Source: Desulfitobacterium_A nosdiversum (GTDB taxonomy: Bacteria > Bacillota > Desulfitobacteriia > Desulfitobacteriales > Desulfitobacteriaceae). Taken from it: a stretch of 64,000 bases of DNA. The position numbers and the translations under genes are program-made. The notes below the pieces were generated by a model. The model had not been told where the DNA came from. It ran no database searches and saw only the letters and a program-made list of their open reading frames with translations. Numbering within the stretch: position 1 is the stretch's first letter; the number at the start of each line of letters is the position of its first letter. The stretch is from assembly GCF_049860565.1 (NCBI RefSeq), contig NZ_CP172056.1, positions 3,906,001 to 3,970,000 on the forward strand. Direction: 5' to 3'. Below are positions 34,173 through 43,527 of the stretch, piece after piece.

Positions 34173-37100
34173 AACCACTCGTTCTAACTTTTTCTGCCTT
34201 CGGTCCTTATGCAAATAAACAAACCCTAGACTTTTCAGAACTTAAAGGACGTTCCTTTTTCCTCATCCACGGTCCGACAGGCTCAGGCAAAACCTCAATT
34301 TTGGATGCGATTTGTTATGCCCTTTACGGAACAGCCAGCGGAACCTCTCGCACAGGCAAATCGATGCGCAGTGATCATGCTGATCTTTCCGTTGAAACAG
34401 AAGTGGATTTCGAATTTGTCATTGGCACAAAACAATACCTCGTTAAGCGCTGGCCTGAGCAGGAACGTTTGAGCAAACGCGGCGAGGGCACAACCCATGC
34501 TCTAGCTAAAGCAGAATTATTCCAGCTTTCAGAAAAGGGCGATTATGAGTTGTTGTCTAGCACAGGACGTGATGTTACGGAAAAGATCGAATCACTTCTC
34601 GGCTTTAAAAGTGAACAATTTCGTCAGGTTGTACTTCTGCCGCAAGGCGACTTCCGCAAACTTTTAACTGCCACCTCAGATGAACGCGAAGCAATAATGC
34701 AAACCCTCTTTAAAACCGATATATACCGTTTGATCGAAGATAAGCTAAAAGCAAAAGCCAAAGAACTTACACAGCTTCATAAAGAACTTGTTCAGGAACA
34801 ACAATTGATTCTCCAGGAAGCTTCAGTTACAACCTTAAACGAATTAGAAAGCAATCTGAAAACGGCTCAAGAAGAAGAAGTCCTTTTACGAAAAAAAGTG
34901 GGAGATCTGGATCAGGAATTTAAAAATGCTCAAGCTCAAATTACGACAGCAACCCGTATCCAAGATCAGTGGAACGAACGGGAAGCTGCCGAAATTGAGC
35001 TGAAAAAGCTTAATGAGAAAATTTCTGTTGTCGATCAATTCCGCCAGAATCTAAATAAAGCACTTGCAGCTGCAAATTTAACAGATACTGAAACGCTCCT
35101 TGCGCAGCAAGCCCAAGATACAGCCACTCTCCAAGCCTCCCGCGACGGCCAAGAGAAAGCCCTGCAAGCAAGTAAAGAACAAGCAGAACTTGCCCAACAG
35201 CAACTAACCGTTCAAGAAAATAAAACACATGAACGAGAAGCTGCTGCCGCTGAGATTCACCGGCTTCAACTGCTATCCGGCACCGTCGAAGCACTTGCGC
35301 AAACGCATGAGAAAGCGCTTGAAGCTCAGGCCAACGCTCAAACAGCTCTTAAACAAAAGAATAATCTTCAAGCCCAATTTGATGAGGCTCAAAAAGCCCA
35401 TCAAAGAAAAACTGAAGAATCTCAAACACTTATCTTCCTCTCCGGTCAAGCTCAAAGCCGTAAAATGGAATTAGAACAGCTTCAATCCTTCCTTGATAAA
35501 CGAAACCAGCTTGAACAAGAAAGTAAAAAGCTGCTTATCGCCAAACGCAAGCTGTCCTCCACTCAACAAAGCGTAGAACAGGCTGACGAAAAACTTAAGG
35601 AGTTAAAGCAAGTTTATGGTGCTCTTCAACATGCCTGGCTTAATGGACAAGCTGGAGTCATGGCCTCTCAGCTCGTGCCCGGAACTCCCTGCCCGGTTTG
35701 CGGTTCGCTGCATCATCCCCAGCCCGCTGCCTTTTATGCGCAAACTCCGGATGAAAGTACACTCAAAAGGAAACAAGCAGAGCTTGAGCAAGCCGAAAAA
35801 AATGAGAAAACACTGCAGACTTCCTATCATCAGGAGCTGAACGAACGGGATCTCTTAGCTCAAAAGGTACAAACTCTGAAAGAAGAGCTCGGGGACTATG
35901 CTTTAATGGAACTCGAAAAACTGACATTATTGCTTAATCAGAAGAAATCCTCATACCAAGAAGCCTATAAGGCTGCTCAACAGCTTGAAACCCTTCAACA
36001 CGAATTAACAGCATTGGCTGCTAAACAAATCGATTTACAAAGTGAGCAGGAAAACCTCAACAAAGCATGGAACTCCGCCAATGAGCGGTATTTGCAGGCC
36101 CAAACAATATGGGAAGAGCGTCAAGCGGCTGTTCCCCCTGAACTTCAAGACCCTCAAGCTTTGCAAGGGTCCTTGCGCAACGCAATGGATCTTCAGGCCC
36201 ATTTAACCTCTGACCTGGAGCAAGCTCAAAAGAATTATCAGCAAAAAAGCCAAGCTTTAACTAAAAACCAGGCAGATTTTGATAATACCTCCGTTAACCT
36301 ATCCCATGCCCGAGAACGTCTTACCCATATTCAGAATGAATTCACGAGTCGTCTCAAGTCTTCCGGCTTTTTAACCGTTGATGAATATCTAAAAACCAAA
36401 TGGTCCCAAGAACGAATCCAGAAAGTACAGGAACGTATCAAGGACTTTGAACTTAATTTAAGTGCCGCCCAACAACGGGCACAACGAAGTAAAGAGATCA
36501 CAGAATCCCTGCCTCGCCCCGATTTAGCTAAACTCCAACACGCCGCCGATACATGTAAAGAAGCGTATGAAGCAGCACTCCGGCATCATTCAGATCTCCT
36601 TACGACGCTCAAGTCCATACAGCGCTGGCTTGATCGATTAATGGCCAATGATCAAAAAATGAATAAACTGGCTTCCCGCTATGCTGTGATGGGTAAACTC
36701 TCGGAAATAGCCAATGGCCAAAATGATTACCGTCTTACCCTCCAGCGTTTTGTCTTGGGTGCCTTATTAGATGACGTTGCTCTCGCCGCGAATGAACGGC
36801 TTAAGATGATGAGCAAAGGACGTTATTATCTTCAACGCACAATGGATCGAACACGCAAAAACAGTGCCGGTGGACTTGATTTGGAAGTCTTCGATAACTA
36901 TACTGGATTTGCTCGGGGAGTTGGAACTCTTTCCGGAGGTGAAACTTTCCTGGCCTCACTTTCCTTGGCCCTAGGCTTAGTCGATGTCGTCCAGTCCTAT
37001 GCAGGGGGTATTCACCTGGATACGCTCTTTGTCGATGAAGGCTTCGGTACTCTAGACCCCGAGTCCCTTGACTTTGCCATCAAAGCGCTGATCGACTTGC

Positions 37101-37222
37101 AGCAAGGGGGACGCTTGGTAGGGATTATCTCTCATGTCCCTGAATTAAAGGAAAGAATTGACGCTCGCCTTGAAGTTACACCAACCGCTAAAGGAAGCGT
37201 AGCCTCATTCAAAGTAGGGTAG
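34169..37222 (+). CDS. sbcC: DNA repair ATPase SbcC (Rad50-like)
   Basis: This 1017-residue SMC-like ATPase has Walker A HGPTGSGKTSILDAICYALYG at about 34-54, split long coiled coils, a zinc hook PCPVCGSLHHP near the middle, and C-terminal GTLSGGETFLASLSLALGL (signature) with DTLFVDEGFGTLD (Walker B). It tethers DNA ends and drives the SbcD nuclease. The length and domain order are complete. Confidence 0.97.
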   Translation: MKPLVLTFSAFGPYANKQTLDFSELKGRSFFLIHGPTGSGKTSILDAICYALYGTASGTSRTGKSMRSDHADLSVETEVDFEFVIGTKQYLVKRWPEQERLSKRGEGTTHALAKAELFQLSEKGDYELLSSTGRDVTEKIESLLGFKSEQFRQVVLLPQGDFRKLLTATSDEREAIMQTLFKTDIYRLIEDKLKAKAKELTQLHKELVQEQQLILQEASVTTLNELESNLKTAQEEEVLLRKKVGDLDQEFKNAQAQITTATRIQDQWNEREAAEIELKKLNEKISVVDQFRQNLNKALAAANLTDTETLLAQQAQDTATLQASRDGQEKALQASKEQAELAQQQLTVQENKTHEREAAAAEIHRLQLLSGTVEALAQTHEKALEAQANAQTALKQKNNLQAQFDEAQKAHQRKTEESQTLIFLSGQAQSRKMELEQLQSFLDKRNQLEQESKKLLIAKRKLSSTQQSVEQADEKLKELKQVYGALQHAWLNGQAGVMASQLVPGTPCPVCGSLHHPQPAAFYAQTPDESTLKRKQAELEQAEKNEKTLQTSYHQELNERDLLAQKVQTLKEELGDYALMELEKLTLLLNQKKSSYQEAYKAAQQLETLQHELTALAAKQIDLQSEQENLNKAWNSANERYLQAQTIWEERQAAVPPELQDPQALQGSLRNAMDLQAHLTSDLEQAQKNYQQKSQALTKNQADFDNTSVNLSHARERLTHIQNEFTSRLKSSGFLTVDEYLKTKWSQERIQKVQERIKDFELNLSAAQQRAQRSKEITESLPRPDLAKLQHAADTCKEAYEAALRHHSDLLTTLKSIQRWLDRLMANDQKMNKLASRYAVMGKLSEIANGQNDYRLTLQRFVLGALLDDVALAANERLKMMSKGRYYLQRTMDRTRKNSAGGLDLEVFDNYTGFARGVGTLSGGETFLASLSLALGLVDVVQSYAGGIHLDTLFVDEGFGTLDPESLDFAIKALIDLQQGGRLVGIISHVPELKERIDARLEVTPTAKGSVASFKVG

Positions 37223-37244
37223 GCATCAAATTCATAAGACATGT

Positions 37245-37275
37245 AAACGGACAGCAGTTTGCTGTCCGTTTTTTC
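37245..37275 (+). terminator. Terminator of sbcDC
   Basis: AACGGACAGCA-GTT-TGCTGTCCGTT is a perfect 11-bp stem followed by TTTTTC. Confidence 0.92.
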
Positions 37276-37368
37276 AATTCAAAAACAAAACCAGATGCGA
37301 CTATCCTCCAGCTTTGTTCTTTTTGTTATATTAAAGAAAGTCCCTTGAATATGGCTGACTTTCCTGCT

Positions 37369-38451
37369 TTATTTTGCAGGATTTTGACATGTAAGAATTC
37401 TGTTTGTCTCATCGTCTGTAAGATTATAATTCAAGAAAGTTTTATAAAAGTCCTTTGTGACTTGATTCATATCCAGATTTGCGAATTTATCGGGATTCAA
37501 TGTTTTTGCAGCCCATTGTACTTCTAACGCTTCTTCTGCTCCATAACGATCCCACATAAACGCACCATTTGGATTTACATAGACTTTTCCGTTTTTAACT
37601 GCATTAACTTTTTGCCATTGCGGGTCAGTTTTTATTAAATCAGCATTTTTAGCACCAAGACCCGAATTTCCGGTACCAAGAATGATAACATCCGGATTCC
37701 ATTTTAGGATTTGTTCCATGGAAACCTCTTTAAAACTCCCTTCAACCTCCGCTGCAGCATTGACACCGCCCGCAGCTTGAATCCAGGCATCAATAATAGT
37801 TTTACCACCATCAATAATATTCGGTGAAAGTGAGGTTAAATGAAGAACTTTAGGTCTGTTCTCTTGGGGAATTTTCGAAGTCACATCCGTTACCATTTTT
37901 AGTTTACTATCGAGATAAGTGATATACTGTTGGGCTTTTTGTTTACCAGCATCGCCTAACATATCTCCCGTAAGCTGAAAGGTGGACTTCAAGCTGTCAA
38001 AATCAGTAAAGGTTAGCTGCACGACAGGAATGCCTACTTCTTTAATTTTATCAACGCTCTTATCTCCGACAGGTACGATTGCAATTTCAGGCTTCGTTTT
38101 TACAAGTTCCTCTATATTAAGATTGGGAGTAAACGTATTAACAGCCTTACTCATTGCAGGATTAACTTTATAAAGCCAAGGTCTTGATTCAGGAGTATGT
38201 ACTGTCGCGACAATTCTATCTCCACCACCAAGCATAGCCAAAACTTCATTATGTGCCGGCCAGGAGTCTGCTATTCTCTGTATATTAACCGGAATTTCTA
38301 CTTGCTTTCCTGCCGAATCTATAATTGTCCGTTTCTGAGGGGTCTGATTTGCTGCTGTTTGCGTATTTCCACATCCTGCTACGCTTAAAATCATTGTAAG
38401 CGCAAATATAAGAATAACCATGAGAGTTATGTTTTTTTTGATCTGTTTCAT
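37369..38451 (-). CDS. Iron-type ABC importer, substrate-binding lipoprotein
   Basis: The 360-residue lipoprotein has a basic start, a hydrophobic core and lipobox LSVAGCGN (Cys about 27). It belongs to the periplasmic-binding family of siderophore, haem and cobalamin importers: IDSAGKQVEIPVNIQRIAD, then EELVKTKPEIAIVP, and WNPDVIILG. Its partners are the permease and ATPase encoded upstream. The ligand is not clear; no riboswitch or siderophore gene is beside it. I chose ATG at 38451, 9 nt after GAGAGG. A gap of 170 bp separates it from the ATPase gene. Confidence 0.88.
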   Translation of the reverse strand: MKQIKKNITLMVILIFALTMILSVAGCGNTQTAANQTPQKRTIIDSAGKQVEIPVNIQRIADSWPAHNEVLAMLGGGDRIVATVHTPESRPWLYKVNPAMSKAVNTFTPNLNIEELVKTKPEIAIVPVGDKSVDKIKEVGIPVVQLTFTDFDSLKSTFQLTGDMLGDAGKQKAQQYITYLDSKLKMVTDVTSKIPQENRPKVLHLTSLSPNIIDGGKTIIDAWIQAAGGVNAAAEVEGSFKEVSMEQILKWNPDVIILGTGNSGLGAKNADLIKTDPQWQKVNAVKNGKVYVNPNGAFMWDRYGAEEALEVQWAAKTLNPDKFANLDMNQVTKDFYKTFLNYNLTDDETNRILTCQNPAK

Positions 38452-38621
38452 CTTCAAAATCCTCTCTTTTTAAATATAATTCATAAATATTCGAATTGAT
38501 AATAGCGATTGAATTTATTTTTCTATCCTTCACCTCACTTTGCCCTTTCGGCTATTTTGGGGGCAATATTGATAAACCTCAAGGATAATCTGGGAAAAGG
38601 TTTAATTGTAAGTAAGCCTTT

Positions 38622-39404
38622 TTAGCTGATCAAAGGTACACAGACGTTAATCTTTTCTCCTCTGTTGTTATCTATACTGGTGATTTTCATTTCAATCCCA
38701 TAAGCATCCTTAAGATTTTCTTCAGTCATCACTTCATTAGCACTGCCTTTTAGATATACTCCGTCTTTTTTTAAAATGACTACTTTAGTTGAACAAATAA
38801 AGGCGTGATTCGGGAAATGCGAGGTCATGATAACCGTTAATCCCTTTTTGGACAAATGGTTAATTTGTTCAAGCACCCGCATCTGATTTCCAAAATCTAA
38901 ATTTGCAGTTGGTTCATCCATTACCAATATCCTAGGATGTTGGGTAAGTGCCCGTGCAATTAACACCATTTGCCGTTCACCACCGCTGATTTCAGTGTAA
39001 ATTCGGTCTTTAAGAAAAGAAATATTCAAAGTTTCCAGTGCTTCTTCAGCAATTGCGATATCCTTTTGAGTGGGAGAATTAAACATCCCCAGATGAGCAA
39101 CTCTCCCCATCACTACAACATCCAATACATTGAAAGGAAAAGGTGGTGTATAGGCCTGGGGTACATAGCCAATTGCCTTAGCCAAACGATTTCTTGACCA
39201 ATCTTGTATATTTTCCCCATCTAAAAGTATTTTTCCGCCTTGCAGTTTCAAAAAGCCCAGTATGGATTTAAACAAAGTGGTCTTTCCTATACCGTTCGGT
39301 CCAAGCAAACAGAGAATATCCCCTGTTTCAACATCAAAGGATATCTCATTGATTACTGTTCTTGATCCATAACCACACTTTGCATGATTAATCTCAAGTT
39401 TCAT
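38622..39404 (-). CDS. Iron-type ABC importer, ATPase (FecE/BtuD-like)
   Basis: A 260-residue ATPase: Walker A GPNGIGKTT, then a Q-loop YVPQAYT, ISGGERQMVLIARAL, Walker B ILVMDEPTANLD and switch His in MTSHFPNH. The ATG at 39404 sits in ATGA overlap with the permease stop, after GAGGGG. The frame is open further upstream but only within the permease gene. It powers uptake through the FecCD-type permease. Confidence 0.93.
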   Translation of the reverse strand: MKLEINHAKCGYGSRTVINEISFDVETGDILCLLGPNGIGKTTLFKSILGFLKLQGGKILLDGENIQDWSRNRLAKAIGYVPQAYTPPFPFNVLDVVVMGRVAHLGMFNSPTQKDIAIAEEALETLNISFLKDRIYTEISGGERQMVLIARALTQHPRILVMDEPTANLDFGNQMRVLEQINHLSKKGLTVIMTSHFPNHAFICSTKVVILKKDGVYLKGSANEVMTEENLKDAYGIEMKITSIDNNRGEKINVCVPLIS

Positions 39405-40480
39405 AGCCAGCCCCTCTTTCCATTTAACAACAAATAAATAAAAAAGGGTGCACCAACCATCGATGTTAAAATACCCAGAGGAATTTCCATAGTAAATAGA
39501 CATCTCGCAAAATCATCGACGACAAGCAGGTATATCCCCCCGAGCAATAATGAAGTTGGAAGGAGGATTTTGTAATTCGGTCCTACAAGCATCCTCGCAA
39601 GATGCGGGATAACCAGACCTACCCAGCCTACCATTCCGCTAATCGAAACTGTACCTGCCGTTAAGATCGTAGAACATATGATGATAATCGTTCTTAGCCG
39701 TGTTGTATTAATTCCTAAGGATTGGGCTTCTTCTTCGCCAAAGGAAAATAGATTCAATCTCCATCTTAGGAGTAATAACGGTATTATGCTGAGAATAACT
39801 GGAGGTATAAGCATTTTAAGATTAGCAACAGTTATTGTAGAGAGTCCCCCCATCAGCCAAAAAGTGATAACCGGAAGCTTCCCATCCGGATCAGCTACAT
39901 ATTTCGTTAGAGAAATAGCGGATGTAAATAGTGCTGTTACAACCATACCAGTCAAAACAAGCACTAAAATTGGACTACTTCCTCGCCCGATTTTAGTGCT
40001 TATTGCATAAGTCAAGGCTACGGCACCCAGGCCAAAAGCAAATGATAAAAGTTGGACACCCACAGTATTAAATGAAAGGAGAAGGGCAACCGCCGCACCG
40101 AAACCCGCGCCTGCCGATGCTCCAAGAATGTCCGCTGATGCCATTGGATTTTTAAACAACCCCTGAAAAGATGCTCCAGACACTGAAAGGGCAGCCCCAA
40201 CAAGTATAGCAGCGATTATCCTTGGCAATCTTACTTTAAATATTACCGTATCTACCATATCAGAATTAGAGCCTGTATTTGCTATTCCAAGTATCTTGAA
40301 GTAAAAAATCTCGAATAATTGTTTTAATGAGATAGAATATCTACCTATTGTAAAGGAAATAAAAAAAGCTACAATGAGTAGGCAAATTAAAATAAAGAAA
40401 ACTAAATTATGGCTTCTATTTATGAAAAAGTTTCTTCTAACATTATTAATATCTGTATTAATTTGATTGGTATCTCCCAT
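39401..40480 (-). CDS. Iron-type ABC importer, permease (FecCD/BtuC family)
   Basis: A 359-residue permease with about nine to ten membrane helices and the family marks RLPRIIAAILVGAALSVSGASFQGLFKNPMA and GMVGWVGLVIPHLARMLVGP. It is first in the operon, followed by overlapping ATPase and then the lipoprotein. A near-perfect dyad, TAGTTTTA-N7-TAAAACTA, lies 35-57 bp upstream and may be its operator. Confidence 0.93.
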   Translation of the reverse strand: MGDTNQINTDINNVRRNFFINRSHNLVFFILICLLIVAFFISFTIGRYSISLKQLFEIFYFKILGIANTGSNSDMVDTVIFKVRLPRIIAAILVGAALSVSGASFQGLFKNPMASADILGASAGAGFGAAVALLLSFNTVGVQLLSFAFGLGAVALTYAISTKIGRGSSPILVLVLTGMVVTALFTSAISLTKYVADPDGKLPVITFWLMGGLSTITVANLKMLIPPVILSIIPLLLLRWRLNLFSFGEEEAQSLGINTTRLRTIIIICSTILTAGTVSISGMVGWVGLVIPHLARMLVGPNYKILLPTSLLLGGIYLLVVDDFARCLFTMEIPLGILTSMVGAPFFIYLLLNGKRGWL

Positions 40481-40514
40481 CTGAAACCTCTTTAATATAG
40501 AATAAAATTTTGTC

Positions 40515-40537
40515 TAGTTTTATCTTAATTAAAACTA
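40515..40537. promoter_or_regulatory. Palindromic operator candidate upstream of the iron-type importer
   Basis: TAGTTTTA (40515-40522) and TAAAACTA (40530-40537) are exact inverted copies with a 7-bp spacer. It does not match the Fur GATAAT pattern or the classic MntR site. The regulator is unknown. Confidence 0.5.
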
Positions 40538-40742
40538 ACTTAATCAAAATAAACCATACTATATTATATGTAAATATAAACAGAACAAAATACAACTCAT
40601 TATATCCCCAAATTTTAATTCATTCAATATTTCCTCATAAATACCTCAAGATCAATGTTAAAATATTTATCCTATAGATTGACAACAAGGCGAGTTGTTC
40701 AAAGTTTCAAGTGCCCCAGCGAAACTGCTGTTTCCATTTAAG

Positions 40743-40772
40743 AAAAACCGAGGCAAAGCCTCGGTCCTTTTA
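40743..40772 (-). terminator. Terminator of the flavodiiron gene
   Basis: ACCGAGGC and GCCTCGGT pair around AAA. TTTTTC follows on the minus strand. Confidence 0.88.
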
Positions 40773-40810
40773 TTGTTCTTTGATATCTGAAATTTTCTTA
40801 CTTAAGTCAT

Positions 40811-41998
40811 CTAAATTGCTGTTCCGATTCGCTTTCCCAGTTCCTCACATTGATTGAGCCCTTCTTCATCCGGAGTCCAAAGCAGCCTGAGCCCTGGATC
40901 GACGACTTCAAAACCTGCTTTTTGAAGTTCCTCAGCAATCAATTTCGTATTTTCCCCGCTCCATCCATAACTGCCAAAAGCAGAGGCTTTTTTATTCTTA
41001 AACTTCATACCTTTGATCTCTTCTAAGATCCCGGCAACCGACGAAAGGATTCCATTATTGACAGTCGGAGAGCCCACGATGATTCCCTTTGAGCGGAAAG
41101 CTTCCAGAACAATCTCCGTCTTATCCGAACGGGCTGAATTATAGAGTTTTACCGTTAAGTCCGGATTCGCTTTACGAAGCCCAGCGGCAATTTCTTCGGC
41201 CATCCTGCGCGTGTTGTTCCACATCGTATCATAAATAATGGTGACTTGATTCTCTTGATATTCAGTTGCCCACTCCCTGTACTTTTTAACGATTTGCATA
41301 GGGTTGTCCCGCCAAAGAATACCATGGCTCGGACAAATCATCGTTATCGGTAAGGCTAATTTCTCTAATTCGTTAATTTTCCCGACCACCATTTTTCTAA
41401 AAGGGGTTAGGATGTTTGCAAAATACTTCATCGCTTCAGTGCTAACTTCATCCTGGTTGACTAGATCATTAAACATATGCTCAGAAGCATAATGCTGTCC
41501 AAATGCATCATTACTGAAAAGAATATTATCCCCTGAGAGATAGGAAAACATCGTATCCGGCCAGTGAAGCATTTTGGCTTCAATAAACGTAATTTCACGT
41601 TGTCCAAGATTTAAGTGGTCTCCGGTTTTAACCTCAACGAAATTCCAATTTTGATGGTAATGACCTTGAATAATCTTTTTTCCGGCGACCGTACAATATA
41701 TCGGTGTGTCGGGAATTTCTTGCATTAAATAAGGAAGGGCACCGCTATGATCTACCTCGGAATGCTGCATAATTATGTAATCAATTTGGTTAAGATCAAT
41801 TTCCTGCTTAAGATTTTCAACAAACTCCTTACCAAAGGGCTGCCAGACGGTGTCGATGAGGACTGTTTTTTCATCATGAATTAAATAGGAATTGTAGGAA
41901 GAACCCTTTTGCGTTGAATATTCTTCACCATGAAATTTCCGTAGTTCCCAATCGATTTTGCCGACATAAGTAATATGCTCGTTGATTTTAAAACTCAT
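40811..41998 (-). CDS. Flavodiiron protein (FprA-type, O2/NO reductase)
   Basis: The 395-residue protein has a metallo-beta-lactamase-like domain with diiron ligands in QHSEVDHSGALP (His, Glu, Asp, His), MLHWPDTM, FSNDAFGQH and CPSHGILWR. A flavodoxin domain follows with TIIYDTMWNNTRRMAE and SYGWSG. Such proteins reduce oxygen to water or nitric oxide to N2O in the cytoplasm of anaerobes, fed by rubredoxin or other donors. I chose ATG at 41998, 8 nt after AAAGGAGG. It stands alone; no rubredoxin gene is adjacent. Confidence 0.95.
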   Translation of the reverse strand: MSFKINEHITYVGKIDWELRKFHGEEYSTQKGSSYNSYLIHDEKTVLIDTVWQPFGKEFVENLKQEIDLNQIDYIIMQHSEVDHSGALPYLMQEIPDTPIYCTVAGKKIIQGHYHQNWNFVEVKTGDHLNLGQREITFIEAKMLHWPDTMFSYLSGDNILFSNDAFGQHYASEHMFNDLVNQDEVSTEAMKYFANILTPFRKMVVGKINELEKLALPITMICPSHGILWRDNPMQIVKKYREWATEYQENQVTIIYDTMWNNTRRMAEEIAAGLRKANPDLTVKLYNSARSDKTEIVLEAFRSKGIIVGSPTVNNGILSSVAGILEEIKGMKFKNKKASAFGSYGWSGENTKLIAEELQKAGFEVVDPGLRLLWTPDEEGLNQCEELGKRIGTAI

Positions 41999-42206
41999 TG
42001 AAAGCGCCTCCTTTTTCATCCATTTCTTTCTTCTTTAGTACTATTTATTTAATCCTTTTCCGTTCACACTTTTCTGATAAGCACCATTCTACAGAGGGGT
42101 AAATTATTCCTCCTTAGAATATTATGACTATTTTGTTTTGCCTTCTTAATTAATTTGACCTCTATCTGATTTCTTATCCTAATTTAAATCTTAAAATACA
42201 AAAAAT

Positions 42207-42250
42207 TAAAAGCATGAATTCTTCGATCTGAAGAACCCATGCTTAGCAGA
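42207..42250 (-). terminator. Terminator of the Mg2+ transport operon
   Basis: AAGCATG-AATTCTTC pairs with GAAGAACC-CATGCTT with minor mismatches. On the minus strand TTTTAATTTTTTG follows, 30 bp after the NRAMP-like gene. Confidence 0.8.
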
Positions 42251-42279
42251 CTTTACTTTAATATTAACTTGAATATGAC

Positions 42280-43527
42280 TTAAAACACACCTTTCATCAA
42301 ACCCGGAAAAAGTGTTCCAAGCATTAAAAGAACGGTTAAAACAATTAAAATACCCGTAAAAATCCAGGACACAAGGTTGAAAAAAGGAGTATTGGCATAC
42401 TCGCCCATGATGCTTTTCTTACTGGCAATAAGAACCATGAAAATTAGAATCGGAGGGAGAAGCATCCCGTTAATGACTTGAGTCAGAAGCATGACGTGAT
42501 AGAGCGAGAGTCCCGGCCAAAGCACGATAGCTGCCCCCAAAATAATAATCACCGTATATAATCCAAAAAAAGCAGGAGCATCCTGATAGGATTTACTAAT
42601 TCCATGTTCAAAACCGAAAGCTTCGCAAACCGCGTAAGATGTACTGAGCGGAAGAACAAAGGCAGCCAGGACAGATGCTCCCAGCAACCCAAACCCAAAG
42701 AGCAGGCTGGAATACTCCCCGGCTAAGGGCCTTAAAGCAATCGCCACATCTTTCGCAGTTTCAATCGAAATATGGTTCGCAAATAACGTTGTTGCTGTGG
42801 CCACGATAATAAAGAAGGCGATAAAGCCCGTGAAAAAAGAACCGATCAAAACATCCCATCGAGTATAGCGATAGTTTTTCGCAGTAATTCCTTTATCCAC
42901 AACAGAGGCTTGAACATAAAACTGGCCCCATGGTGTAATCGTCGTTCCAATAACACCGATCGCCATGAGCAAGAAGTCAGGAGATTGAGAAAAGCTTGGG
43001 GTAACCGACTGTATGAGGACTTCATGCCACGGCGGATTAACGATAAAACCGGAAATAACATAGCTAAAAAAAGTTAAACAAAGGAGCAGAAAAATCTTTT
43101 CGATTCGTTCATAATCTGTCTTAATAACCAGCCACCAAATAATAGCAGCAACTAACGGAACGGAAATATATTTGCTTACGCCAAAAATCTCGAAAGCTGT
43201 GGCAATACCCGAAAATTCAGAAACTGTAGTTCCCAGATTAGCAACCATTAAAATAGCCATCGCAAACAAGACCCACTTAACACCATACTGTTCACGAATC
43301 AGATCCGAGAGACCGCGGCCCGTCGCCGCTCCAGTCCGCGCAGAAATTTCTTGGGCAATTGCTAAAAAGAGGGTACTGACAAGCATCGTAAAAATTAGAG
43401 CATATCCATACTTTGCACCCGCTGCAGCATAAGTTGCGATGCCGCCTGCATCATTATCGGCAAAAGCCGTTACAACCCCCGGTCCCATCACCGATAAAAA
43501 GAGGGCGATATTGCTTTTCCAGGTCAT
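42280..43527 (-). CDS. NRAMP-related transporter, probable Mg2+ type
   Basis: A 415-residue NRAMP/SLC11 homologue with about eleven helices. The metal motif of helix 1, DPGN in Mn/Fe transporters, reads DAGG here (ADNDAGGIATY, 23-33), and the helix-6 MPH motif reads TPW (TTITPWGQFYVQ). Known NRAMP-related Mg2+ transporters also lack the Mn-selecting residues. It is translationally coupled (ATGA) to a soluble MgtE_N/CBS protein and lies under an M-box riboswitch, so Mg2+ is the likely substrate. The window also holds a normal MntH (47484-48767) for comparison. Confidence 0.85.
   Translation of the reverse strand: MTWKSNIALFLSVMGPGVVTAFADNDAGGIATYAAAGAKYGYALIFTMLVSTLFLAIAQEISARTGAATGRGLSDLIREQYGVKWVLFAMAILMVANLGTTVSEFSGIATAFEIFGVSKYISVPLVAAIIWWLVIKTDYERIEKIFLLLCLTFFSYVISGFIVNPPWHEVLIQSVTPSFSQSPDFLLMAIGVIGTTITPWGQFYVQASVVDKGITAKNYRYTRWDVLIGSFFTGFIAFFIIVATATTLFANHISIETAKDVAIALRPLAGEYSSLLFGFGLLGASVLAAFVLPLSTSYAVCEAFGFEHGISKSYQDAPAFFGLYTVIIILGAAIVLWPGLSLYHVMLLTQVINGMLLPPILIFMVLIASKKSIMGEYANTPFFNLVSWIFTGILIVLTVLLMLGTLFPGLMKGVF

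Noticed and set aside
40481..40800. Cobalamin riboswitch before the iron-type importer
   Set aside because: None of the conserved aptamer blocks are present; only a palindrome was found.
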